Part shown: positions 57,273 to 64,000 of the stretch, one piece after another
How positions within the stretch are numbered: position 1 is the first letter of the stretch
Layout of the letters: every line of letters begins with the position of its first letter
DNA from: JACKNG01 sp050184115
GTDB lineage: Bacteria > Pseudomonadota > Gammaproteobacteria > Ga0077536
Direction: 5' to 3'
Assembly (NCBI GenBank): GCA_050184115.1
Contig: JBFXAQ010000013.1
Location: 117,003 to 181,002 of the forward strand
Length of the DNA stretch: 64,000 nucleotides
Translations under genes and position numbers: made by a program
The notes under the pieces: generated by a model
What the model saw: the letters and a program-made list of their open reading frames with translations, nothing else
Told to the model about the DNA's origin: nothing
Databases searched by the model: none

Positions 57273-58463
57273 TCAGCCACCCTCTTCCAGCAGTGCCGCC
57301 AGTTCGGCGAGCAGTTTCGGCCCGATGCCGACGATCCAGGCCACCAGCGCATCCTGGTGGGTGCGCCCGTAGCGCGCCACGCGCCAGCCGGTGCCGAGCG
57401 CGATCACGCCCTGCACCCAGCCACGGAACACCTTGTAGTAATGCAGGGTCCGCGCGTCGACGCGGCGCCCGCTCGCGCGTTCCCACTCAGCATGGAAGGC
57501 GGCCTCGGTCATGAAGCCGCCGACCAGCGGCGTGCGGCCGTCCTCGGCAACACCGCCGTAGGCCGGGTGCGCGGCCCAGGCGAGGTCGAAATGCGGGTCG
57601 CCGATGCGCGCCATCTCCCAGTCGAGAATCGCGGTGATGCGCGCGTCGTGCTCGGTGAAGAGAAAGTTGCCGACGCGGTAGTCGCCGTGGACGATCGCCG
57701 GCTGCGCGCAGGGCGGCATGTTGGCGCGCAGCCAGGCGCAGGCCAGGCGCATCAGCGGCACGTCCTCGTCGGCGTCTTCTTCCCATAGCCGCTCCCAGTG
57801 GTTGAGCGCGCGCTCGATCGATCGCGTGCCAGGCGGCGGTATCTCGAACGCGGTGAGGGCGGCGCGATCGGGCGGCAGCGCATGGATGGCCGCCAGCGTC
57901 GTCACGAACTGCGGACCCAGCGCGTCGCGCCAGTGCCGGGCCATCACCGTGCCCATGCCGGTGGCGTGGCTGGTGGCGTCGGCCGGCTTGGTCACGCCGT
58001 CGACGTAGCCGTAGACGATGGCGGGGTAGGGCAGGTGTTCGCCCTCGGCATCGACCCACAGCGCTTCGGGTACGGGAACCGTGCCTTCCACGGCGCGGAT
58101 GATTTCGAACTCGCGCCGGCGGCTCGATTCGACGAGAGAGGCCGCCGGTTCCATGCGCAGGACCAGCCGTGTCACCTCGCGCCCACGCCGCGGGTGCTGC
58201 CAGTCGAGTTCGAAGGCGAGCTGCAGCTTGGAGGCGCCGCCGGCGAGCCAGCGCGGCCGCGCGACGCGAAAGCGCTCGACGTCGTTGGCGCGCAGCAGGG
58301 TTTCGAGTCCGGCGACGAGGTCTTCTAGGCGTTGCGGCCGGTAACCGGGACCGGTGCGGCGTTCGAGCTTGCGGGTGAGGACGCGGTCGATCTCCGCCTC
58401 GCACGGGAAGCGGCGGCGCAGGTCGGCGATCCACGCCGCGCTCGGCCGCTCCTTGTCGATCAT
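57273..58463 (-). CDS. APH-fold phosphotransferase, module 3
   Basis: A 396-residue kinase: LAGGASKLQLAFEL, RLVLRMEP, catalytic VHGDYRVGNFLF and metal-binding LDWEMARIGDPHFDLAW. ATG at 58463 begins 2 nt after the stop of another kinase gene upstream, and its small partner gene follows after 1 nt. Paralogous to the kinases at 47550 and 49219 (shared YGYVDGVTKP, LPYPA and HQDAL elements). Proposed to phosphorylate a hydroxyacyl-CoA together with the partner. Confidence 0.88.
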   Translation of the reverse strand: MIDKERPSAAWIADLRRRFPCEAEIDRVLTRKLERRTGPGYRPQRLEDLVAGLETLLRANDVERFRVARPRWLAGGASKLQLAFELDWQHPRRGREVTRLVLRMEPAASLVESSRRREFEIIRAVEGTVPVPEALWVDAEGEHLPYPAIVYGYVDGVTKPADATSHATGMGTVMARHWRDALGPQFVTTLAAIHALPPDRAALTAFEIPPPGTRSIERALNHWERLWEEDADEDVPLMRLACAWLRANMPPCAQPAIVHGDYRVGNFLFTEHDARITAILDWEMARIGDPHFDLAWAAHPAYGGVAEDGRTPLVGGFMTEAAFHAEWERASGRRVDARTLHYYKVFRGWVQGVIALGTGWRVARYGRTHQDALVAWIVGIGPKLLAELAALLEEGG

Positions 58464-58465
58464 CG

Positions 58466-59632
58466 TCAGCCGTACTCGGCAACCGCGCCCAGCGAGTCGA
58501 GGTCGTCGATGGCGTGGGCCATGCGTTCGATGAAGGCGAGCGAAGCATCGCGCGGCTGCATGGCCGGCGCCTCGGGCGGCTGGCCGAGGGTACCCGTCCA
58601 CCAGGCCAGCGCGCCGAACATCTGCGCCCGGTAGGCCAGCCAGACGCTGTCGAAATCGATGTTCGCGACGCCCTTCTCGCGCATCAACTCGACGTAGTAG
58701 GTCACGAGGTCGCGTTCCCACGCGCGGCGCTGCTCGACCGTCAGAGCGGCCGAGATGCAGTAGGACAGGTCGCGGCTGAGGTGGCCCTTGCACGAGCACT
58801 GCCAGTCGTTCATGCCCATCGCGTCGGGACCCGCGATGTACCAGTTCTTGAGATGCGGATCGCCGTGGACGAGCGTGCGCGGCAGGCGCGCGTGGAGCGC
58901 GATGGCAGCCAGTGTCGCCGGCCAGATCTCGGCCTCGCGCGCGAACAGGCGCGGCGGGATGACCGCGCGGGCCTCGCTGAAGCCGCGCTGGCAGGCCTGC
59001 TCGAAGCCGGCTTCCTGGGCCGTGATGCGGAAATAGTCTTCCCAGGTGTTCCAGGCACTGAGCGTGGTATCGAGCTCGGGGCTCTCGTAGAATGCGGCGT
59101 GCAGGGTCGCGAGGCCGCGCATCTGGCTCTGCGCGAGTTCCTCGGTCAGTGGCGTGTCGTAGTTGCAGAATTCGACCTCGCCGGCCATGTCGCGCAGGAC
59201 GACGATCGAGTTCAGCGATGCCGGGTCGAAGGCCGCGTGCAGGCAATCGGGGGCGATGATGTCGAGGCGGTCGCGGACCTTGTCGAAGAAGGTCACCTCG
59301 GCTTCGATGCCGCCGTTCATGCCGATGATGAAGCGGTTCTCGAGGTGGTGGGTCGACTTGCAGAAGACCGAGCGCGGCAGGCCGTCGGCGACGCCGGCCT
59401 CGTTGTACTCGAGGTAGATGCGGCGCCGGCTGGAGGTGCCCTCGTCGGCCTCGCTCAGGCGGCAGGCGGTGACCTTGACGTCGCTGCCGTGGCGCGCGGT
59501 GAGCACTGCGGTCAGCCATTCGGGCGTGATGTATTCGTAGCCGAGCGGGATCTGGTCGGCACGCGTGACGGGGCCGGCGGCAGCGGCTTCGCGTTCGTAG
59601 GCGGCCTTGATCTGCTCGAAGGAAAGTCCCAT
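58466..59632 (-). CDS. Phosphotransferase, ecdysteroid kinase-like subfamily
   Basis: A 388-residue kinase of the APH/CHK (DUF1679, EcKL) type: YLEYNEAGVADGLPRSVFCKST, VVLRDM, catalytic LVHGDPHLKNWYIA, then NDWQCSCKGHLSRDLSYCISAAL. GGAGG 8 nt upstream favours the ATG at 59632 over a GTG 9 nt earlier. It differs from the LvaA-like kinases and is closest to the divergent gene at 59743-60921. First gene of a three-gene minus-strand unit. Confidence 0.87.
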   Translation of the reverse strand: MGLSFEQIKAAYEREAAAAGPVTRADQIPLGYEYITPEWLTAVLTARHGSDVKVTACRLSEADEGTSSRRRIYLEYNEAGVADGLPRSVFCKSTHHLENRFIIGMNGGIEAEVTFFDKVRDRLDIIAPDCLHAAFDPASLNSIVVLRDMAGEVEFCNYDTPLTEELAQSQMRGLATLHAAFYESPELDTTLSAWNTWEDYFRITAQEAGFEQACQRGFSEARAVIPPRLFAREAEIWPATLAAIALHARLPRTLVHGDPHLKNWYIAGPDAMGMNDWQCSCKGHLSRDLSYCISAALTVEQRRAWERDLVTYYVELMREKGVANIDFDSVWLAYRAQMFGALAWWTGTLGQPPEAPAMQPRDASLAFIERMAHAIDDLDSLGAVAEYG

Positions 59633-59742
59633 CGCCCGCACCTCCCCGTGCCCTGCGGAAAATTGATACGCAAGTTTACTGTCAACTCGTGCACAATCAC
59701 AGCAGGCCCCGGGGACGGCACGGCAGAGGAGCGCAGCGAGCG

Positions 59743-60921
59743 ATGGGATGGATGGATTCGAGCGCGGTGTGGGCGGCGCGCATCGCGCTCAGGGTCGCCG
59801 CCGAGCGGTTGTCACCGCGCGACGCCGTCGGCCTGGACGACGTGCCGACGAGCGTCGCGCGCATCACGCCGTCATGGTGGACTGCCGTGCTGTGCCGGGA
59901 CGTGCCCGGCGCCGAGGTGGTGTCCGTGGCCACCGTCGGCGCCTCGTCCGGCACGCACCAGCGGCACCGCTTCGCCCTCACCTACAACGCGGCCGGCGCG
60001 GCCGCCGGCCTGCCGCGCGCGGTCTTCACCAAGAGCCTGCCGACCGTGGTCACGCGCATGATCGGCGGCTACAACGGCACCGCGCGTGCCGAGGGCCGCT
60101 TCTACACCGAGCTTCGTCCACGGCTCGACATCGAATCGCCGCACGGTTACCACGCGGCGTTCGACCGCCGTTCGCTGGCCGGCATCAACGTGCTCGAGGA
60201 CATCGTCGCCACGCGCGATGCGCACTTCTGCGACTTCCGCACGCTGGTGACCCGACCGATGGCGGAGAGCATGGTCGACCTGCTCGCCGATCTACACGGA
60301 CACCGCTTCGGCGATACCACGTTGACGCGCGATTACCGCTGGCTCGCCAACTTCGCCGACTGGTTCGCGATCGGCGCGCGCAAGATGGGTACCGAGCGCT
60401 ACACGGCGCGCGCGATGCGGGTGATGGCTGAACGCATTCCCCGCGCGATCGTCGACCGTGCCGGCGAGATATGGCCGCGCACCGTTGCCGCCGCGGCCGT
60501 GCACCGCGCGCAGCCGACCAGCGTGCTGCACTCCGACGTCCACATTGGTAACTGGTACCAGCACGGTGACGGCCGCATGGGCCTGACCGACTGGCAGTGC
60601 GTGGCCCATGGCCATTACGCGCGCGACCTCGCCTACATGCTCGCCACCGCCCTCGCCGTGGATGACCGGCGTGCCTGGGAGCGCGCGCTGATCGAGCGTT
60701 ACGTGGAGCGCCTGTCGGCCCGGGCCGGGCAGGACATCGCCTTCGACGATGCCTGGTTGCGCTACCGCGAGCAGATGCTGCACGCCTTGTGGATGTGGAC
60801 CATCACCCTGTGCCACTCGCCGCTGCTGCCGGCCATGCAACCCGAGGACACCTCGCGCGAACTCATCACGCGCATCTGCACGGCCATGGCCGATCTCGAC
60901 AGCCTCGACGTGCCGGCCTAG
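59743..60921 (+). CDS. Phosphotransferase, ecdysteroid kinase-like subfamily (paralogue)
   Basis: A 392-residue kinase paralogous to 58466-59632: ALTYNAAGAAAGLPRAVFTKSL, GGYNGTARAEGRFYTELRPRLDIESPHGYHAAFDRRSLAGINVLEDI, catalytic LHSDVHIGNWYQ, then LTDWQCVAHGHYARDLAYMLATAL. ATG 59743 chosen; AGAGGAG is about 12 nt upstream. A GTG at 59689 is possible but gives an unlike N-terminus. Divergent transcription of two paralogues suggests duplication followed by inversion. Substrate unknown; a hydroxylated steroid or terpenoid is a guess from the subfamily. Confidence 0.86.
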   Translation: MGWMDSSAVWAARIALRVAAERLSPRDAVGLDDVPTSVARITPSWWTAVLCRDVPGAEVVSVATVGASSGTHQRHRFALTYNAAGAAAGLPRAVFTKSLPTVVTRMIGGYNGTARAEGRFYTELRPRLDIESPHGYHAAFDRRSLAGINVLEDIVATRDAHFCDFRTLVTRPMAESMVDLLADLHGHRFGDTTLTRDYRWLANFADWFAIGARKMGTERYTARAMRVMAERIPRAIVDRAGEIWPRTVAAAAVHRAQPTSVLHSDVHIGNWYQHGDGRMGLTDWQCVAHGHYARDLAYMLATALAVDDRRAWERALIERYVERLSARAGQDIAFDDAWLRYREQMLHALWMWTITLCHSPLLPAMQPEDTSRELITRICTAMADLDSLDVPA

Positions 60922-60982
60922 CCGGGCACCGGCGCGCTCGGCAGCGCCCGCGTACCCGGCCGTCCCCGGCCAGGTCCGGCCG

Positions 60983-61777
60983 TTATCCGGGCTGCCGTCG
61001 CGGCCCGATGAACGCGAACAGCGCACCCTGCGGGTCGAGCGCATTCACCGCGTACTCGCCGCCCGGTATTTCGTGCGGACCCGCGACGATGCTGCCGCCG
61101 TCGGCGCACGTGCGCCGCACGGCTTCGTCGACGTCGGCAACCCGGAAGTAATAGACCCACAGCGAAGCCGGCATCGCTGCGGGTTTGGTCAGCACGGCGC
61201 CGAACGGACCGGCGACGTCGGCGCGGCGCAGGAACTCGTACTCACCCATCGAGCCCATGTCGAGCGCGCCGTCCTGCTGCCAGCCGAATTGCTCGGCGTA
61301 GAACGCCATGGCGGCAGGGCGGTCGGCCGTGGCCAGTTCGTTCCAGGCGCAATGACCGGTGCGCGGACCATCGTAGGCAAAGGCCCGGCTCTCCGCTTCG
61401 CTTGCGCCTCGCATGACGTAGAACGGCGCACCCTGCGGGTCGGCCAGCAGCGCAATGCGGCCGACGCCCGGGATGTCCATCGCCGGCATGTACACACTGC
61501 CACCGGCGGCGGTGATCGATGCGACGCTGTCGTCGACGTCGTTCACCGCGATGTAGCCGAACCACGCCGGGCGGGCGCCGCCGGCGGTCATGTCCGGCGT
61601 GAGTTGCATCATCCCGCCGGCATGGCCGTCGGCCGTGGCGAGCAGGCGGTAGTCGACGCCGACCTGCCCCGAGTCGCTGGCCGTCCAGCCGATCACGTTG
61701 CCGTAGAACGTCTCGGCGGCGTTGGCGTCGGTGGTCAGGAGTTCGTACCAGATGTAATCGCCGTGTCGGTTTGGCAT
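60983..61777 (-). CDS. Two-domain VOC-fold (glyoxalase-like) protein
   Basis: A 264-residue protein made of two vicinal-oxygen-chelate halves. The first begins GDYIWYELLTTDANAAETFYGNVIGW and ends ADPQGAPFYVMRG; the second begins GHCAWNELATADRPAAMAFYAEQFGW and ends LDPQGALFAFIGP. This duplicated form is common among bacterial hydroxyacylglutathione/glyoxalase-like proteins of unknown substrate. It is followed by DUF1428 and PhnB-like genes upstream on the same strand, with 12-nt spacings, so they form an operon. Confidence 0.88.
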   Translation of the reverse strand: MPNRHGDYIWYELLTTDANAAETFYGNVIGWTASDSGQVGVDYRLLATADGHAGGMMQLTPDMTAGGARPAWFGYIAVNDVDDSVASITAAGGSVYMPAMDIPGVGRIALLADPQGAPFYVMRGASEAESRAFAYDGPRTGHCAWNELATADRPAAMAFYAEQFGWQQDGALDMGSMGEYEFLRRADVAGPFGAVLTKPAAMPASLWVYYFRVADVDEAVRRTCADGGSIVAGPHEIPGGEYAVNALDPQGALFAFIGPRRQPG

Positions 61778-61789
61778 GGCGTCGTCTCC

Positions 61790-62161
61790 CTATTTCGCCA
61801 GCGTGACGATCGGGGCGAAGCCGCCGAAGATGAGCCGCTTGCCGTCGAACGGCATCGGGTTCTTCGACGGGTCCATGCGTTCGTCGTCGAAATCCCCCGA
61901 CATCAGTTTTGCCATGGCCGCATCGCGTGTCGCCTTGTCCGGCCATTCGATCCAAGAGAAGACCACCGTTTCGTCGTCGGTGGCCTGCACGGCGCGGCGG
62001 AAATCGGTCAGCTTGCCGTCCGGCACGTCGTCGCCCCAGCATTCGAGGATGCGGGTCGCACCGAGGTCGAGGAAGACGCTGTCACCGAGTTCGGCGTGGT
62101 CGATGAAGCGCTGCTTGTTGGCGGTCGGTACCGCGATCACGAAACCGTCGACGTAAGACAT
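61790..62161 (-). CDS. DUF1428 family protein
   Basis: A 123-residue protein matching DUF1428: MSYVDGFVIAVPTANKQRFIDHAELGDSVFLDLGATRILECWGDDVPDGKLTDFRRAVQATDDETVVFSWIEWPDKATRDA, ending MPFDGKRLIFGGFAPIV. The family is a ferredoxin-like fold of unknown function, often encoded with VOC and PhnB genes, as here. AGGAGG precedes the ATG. Confidence 0.92.
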   Translation of the reverse strand: MSYVDGFVIAVPTANKQRFIDHAELGDSVFLDLGATRILECWGDDVPDGKLTDFRRAVQATDDETVVFSWIEWPDKATRDAAMAKLMSGDFDDERMDPSKNPMPFDGKRLIFGGFAPIVTLAK

Positions 62162-62173
62162 GGAGGGCCTCCT

Positions 62174-62656
62174 TCAACTGGCACGGATGGCCGCTTCGAG
62201 CGCGGCGATGTCGATCTTCGTCATGGTCATCATGGCTTCCATGGCGCGCCGCGCGTCGTCGCGATCGGGACTGGTGGTCAGTTCCACCAGGCGCTTCGGC
62301 GTGATCTGCCACGAGTGGCCCCAGCGGTCCTTGCACCAACCACAGGCGCTTTCCCGGCCGCCGTTGCCGACGATGGCGTTCCAGTAGCGATCCGTCTCGG
62401 CCTGGTCGGCGGTCAGCACCATGAAGCTCACGCCCTCGTTCGGCGTGAAGGCCGAACCGCCATTGAGGCCGATGAACGGACGGTCGAGGACAGTGAACTC
62501 GACGGTGAGTTCGTCGCCCGCGCGGCCCGACGGATAGTCACAGGGCGCGGTGTTGACGCGCTCGACGCGACTGTCGGGGAAGGTGTCGGCGTAGAACGCG
62601 GCTGCCTTGCCGGCTTCGCCATGGTCGAACCAGAGGCAGGTCACGAGTCGGGTCAT
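62174..62656 (-). CDS. PhnB-like VOC protein
   Basis: A 160-residue PhnB/3-demethylubiquinone methyltransferase-like VOC protein: CLWFDHGEAGKAAAFYADTFPDSRVERV, GDELTVEFTVLDRPFIGLNGG, CGWCKDRWGHSWQITPKRLVELTTSPD. No methyltransferase motifs are present. The ATG at 62656 is chosen because GGAG lies 6 nt before it but directly abuts the alternative ATG at 62662. First gene of the VOC/DUF1428 operon. Confidence 0.9.
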   Translation of the reverse strand: MTRLVTCLWFDHGEAGKAAAFYADTFPDSRVERVNTAPCDYPSGRAGDELTVEFTVLDRPFIGLNGGSAFTPNEGVSFMVLTADQAETDRYWNAIVGNGGRESACGWCKDRWGHSWQITPKRLVELTTSPDRDDARRAMEAMMTMTKIDIAALEAAIRAS

Positions 62657-62894
62657 GGGCATCTCCTACTAGGGATATTCGACGACGCCGTCGATCGGCG
62701 CGCCGCGGATGTCACGTTTCGCGACGCGCGTATCGCGGCTGCAAAGCGTGGTCGGTGTGCATGGACCGGTGGTACTACCCACTGCGGCGCGTGCGCGCGC
62801 TGCCGGACGGGCGAAGAGCGGCTGTGCTTGTCGCGGTCATGCCGCGCCCACGGTGGTCGATACCCAGGGAGCGAGGGCACGGTGGCGCGCCGAC

Positions 62895-63536
62895 TCACGG
62901 GGGGGCGCCACGCCCGCCCCGCGGTTGGAACAGCAAGTCGATATAGCGCTCGAGGTGGTCGATGCTCTCCTGGGCGAGCGCGCCGTCACCGCTCGCCTTG
63001 GCGAGCACGAACGCACCCTGCAGCACGGCCTGGGTATACCGCGCGAGGCTCGCGGCGGTCCAGTCGGCGTCGATGCCGCAGGCAGCCATGGCCGCGGCGA
63101 TGTCGCCTTCGAGGGTCGCGGCATGGGCGAACATGCTGGCGGCACAGGCGTCGCGAATGGCGGGGTGCGTGGCGTACACCTCCTGCGTCATGGTGCCTGC
63201 CAGGCAGGTGAACGCGGCCGGGTCACCGGCGATCAGCGAGCGCCGAAAGGCGATGTAGCCGCGGATACGCTCCAGCGGATCCGCGTGGGCATGGTAGGGC
63301 GCATCGCGGAAGAGCGCGGCGGTGATCTGCGTCCAGTGGACAGCGGCGGCCTCGCCGAGTGCTTCCTTGCTCGCGAAGTTGTGGAAGAAGGCGCCCGAGG
63401 TCACCCCCGCGGCCTTGCACAAGTCACTGACCGTGGTGGCGGTGTAGCCCTTCGCCCGGATGAGGTCGAGCGCCGCCTCTAGCAGGCGGGTGCGTGCGTC
63501 GCCGCGTTCGGGGTCGTGTTTCGTAGGGCGTGGCAT
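62895..63536 (-). CDS. TetR-family regulator
   Basis: A 213-residue TetR protein: RTRLLEAALDLIRAKGYTATTVSDLCKAAGVTSGAFFHNFASKEALGEAAAVHW. The C-terminal domain (TMTQEVYATHPAIRDACAASMFAHAATLEGDIAAAM ... YTQAVLQGAFVLAKASGD) is of the TetR_C_16-like kind found near VOC/DUF1428 genes. It lies 238 nt upstream of that operon on the same strand and is its likely regulator. An AT-rich stretch with ATAC/GTAT half sites lies upstream of its start. Confidence 0.9.
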   Translation of the reverse strand: MPRPTKHDPERGDARTRLLEAALDLIRAKGYTATTVSDLCKAAGVTSGAFFHNFASKEALGEAAAVHWTQITAALFRDAPYHAHADPLERIRGYIAFRRSLIAGDPAAFTCLAGTMTQEVYATHPAIRDACAASMFAHAATLEGDIAAAMAACGIDADWTAASLARYTQAVLQGAFVLAKASGDGALAQESIDHLERYIDLLFQPRGGRGAPP

Positions 63537-63878
63537 GAAAGGGAATGATACAGATTATTTGGTATGTATATCAATTACAACTCGAAGACATGCTCCGAGC
63601 AGTGCGCGGACCGCTTCGCTGCGCGACTGCCGTGACGGGCTTCTGCACGCGACACGCTCTGAAAAGCGACAATCGGAGCAGCATTGCCGGCGGTCGCCGT
63701 TCAAACTGCGGGCAACAACGCCGCGCCAAAGGCGCTCCCGCCAAACCGGCGTGGCACGTCTCGCTGGCGTTTACGCCCGCGGCTCGCGGAACATCAGATG
63801 GTCGCATGGACCCGAGCCGCGCTTCAGATTTCTGCGGGCCTGACGAGGCGCCGCTCCATGCGGGGCCCTCGTTGGTAG
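63537..63878. other. Intergenic region before the insertion-sequence end
   Basis: The first 40 bases are AT-rich (GATACAGATTATTTGGTATG) and probably hold the TetR promoter. The remainder shows no recognisable gene in any frame. Confidence 0.45.
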
Positions 63879-64000
63879 TGTCCGGATTTATGTGCACAAC
63901 CGCTTGAGAGCGGAGGGGTGGTCATGGCAAGAGGTTGATTGTGCAAGTCGACCTACTCTCAGAGGAGAGCGCCATGACCACCGAGAAGAAGCGTAACGCG
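63879..64000 (+). mobile_element. Probable left end of an insertion sequence
   Basis: From about 63879 the sequence TGTCCGGATTTATGTGCAC has the look of an IS terminal repeat, followed after some 75 bases by AGAGGAG and the start of an open frame running off the window. The matching right end lies outside, so the boundary and family (IS256-like is my guess) cannot be verified here. Confidence 0.5.
63974..64000 (+). CDS. Start of a probable transposase gene (cut by window edge)
   Basis: Nine codons, MTTEKKRNA, begin at an ATG with AGAGGAG about 7 nt upstream. This opening is like that of many IS256-type transposases, but nine residues do not prove it. The frame is open to the window end. Confidence 0.45.

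Noticed and set aside
59689..59742. Upstream GTG start for the kinase at 59743
   Set aside because: It would add a His/Arg/Gly-rich leader without similarity to the paralogue, and no ribosome-binding site precedes it.

Overview
The window is a GC-rich (roughly two-thirds or more G+C by eye), densely coded stretch of catabolic and accessory genes. VPLPA-CTERM sorting signals, AlkB/XylM-type membrane hydroxylase, Baeyer-Villiger monooxygenases, MetA-type outer-membrane channel and many acyl-CoA enzymes suggest a hydrocarbon- or terpenoid-degrading proteobacterium, most likely a gammaproteobacterium; this is an inference from gene content. No rRNA, tRNA or CRISPR array was seen.

Layout. 0-9.5 kb: a carboxymuconolactone decarboxylase-family end, a thiolase-like/DUF35 pair, lrgAB, a Baeyer-Villiger monooxygenase, a crotonase, a VPLPA-CTERM protein, two SDR-like proteins without the catalytic Tyr, and a GST. 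9.5-20.6 kb: a MarR-controlled molybdopterin oxidoreductase, an M20 peptidase, a cold-shock-type RRM protein with a structured leader, a large repeat-rich VPLPP-CTERM surface protein, an amidase and a rhodanese. 20.8-28.2 kb: a styrene-oxide-isomerase-like membrane protein, a PF10118 diiron-like protein, a second BVMO, a Co-type nitrile hydratase operon (alpha, beta, accessory) followed by a CbiM-like transporter, and a DUF1326/DUF2182 pair.

28.3-33.7 kb: a TetR regulator diverges from a ring-hydroxylating dioxygenase operon (alpha, beta, extradiol dioxygenase, diol dehydrogenase, ACMSD-type decarboxylase), an order that fits meta-cleavage of a ring that keeps a carboxyl group. Two inverted copies of one 22-bp operator lie between the divergent starts.

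33.7-53.1 kb is the most interesting part. A MarR gene sits among three copies of a 20-bp palindrome, placed before four divergent transcription units: hydroxylase + acyl-CoA dehydrogenase; two acyl-CoA dehydrogenases + FMN enzyme + BadH-like + BadI; an acyl-CoA ligase; and a long operon (44.3-53.1 kb) starting with a XylA-like reductase and XylB-like alcohol dehydrogenase. Together these could oxidise a methyl group on an alicyclic ring to a carboxylate, activate it to CoA and open the ring hydrolytically. The long operon continues with two kinase + small helical partner modules, each linked to a DUF7064/7065-type (CrtC-like) protein.

53.1-64 kb: a TetR gene, membrane proteins, an orphan COX3/COX4-like pair, a MetA-type porin, a third kinase/partner module with two more, divergently transcribed kinases, VOC and DUF1428 genes, another TetR, and what looks like the left end of an insertion sequence at the window edge. 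Repeat elements with terminal inverted repeats lie just after the stop codons at 30.8 kb and 41.1 kb.
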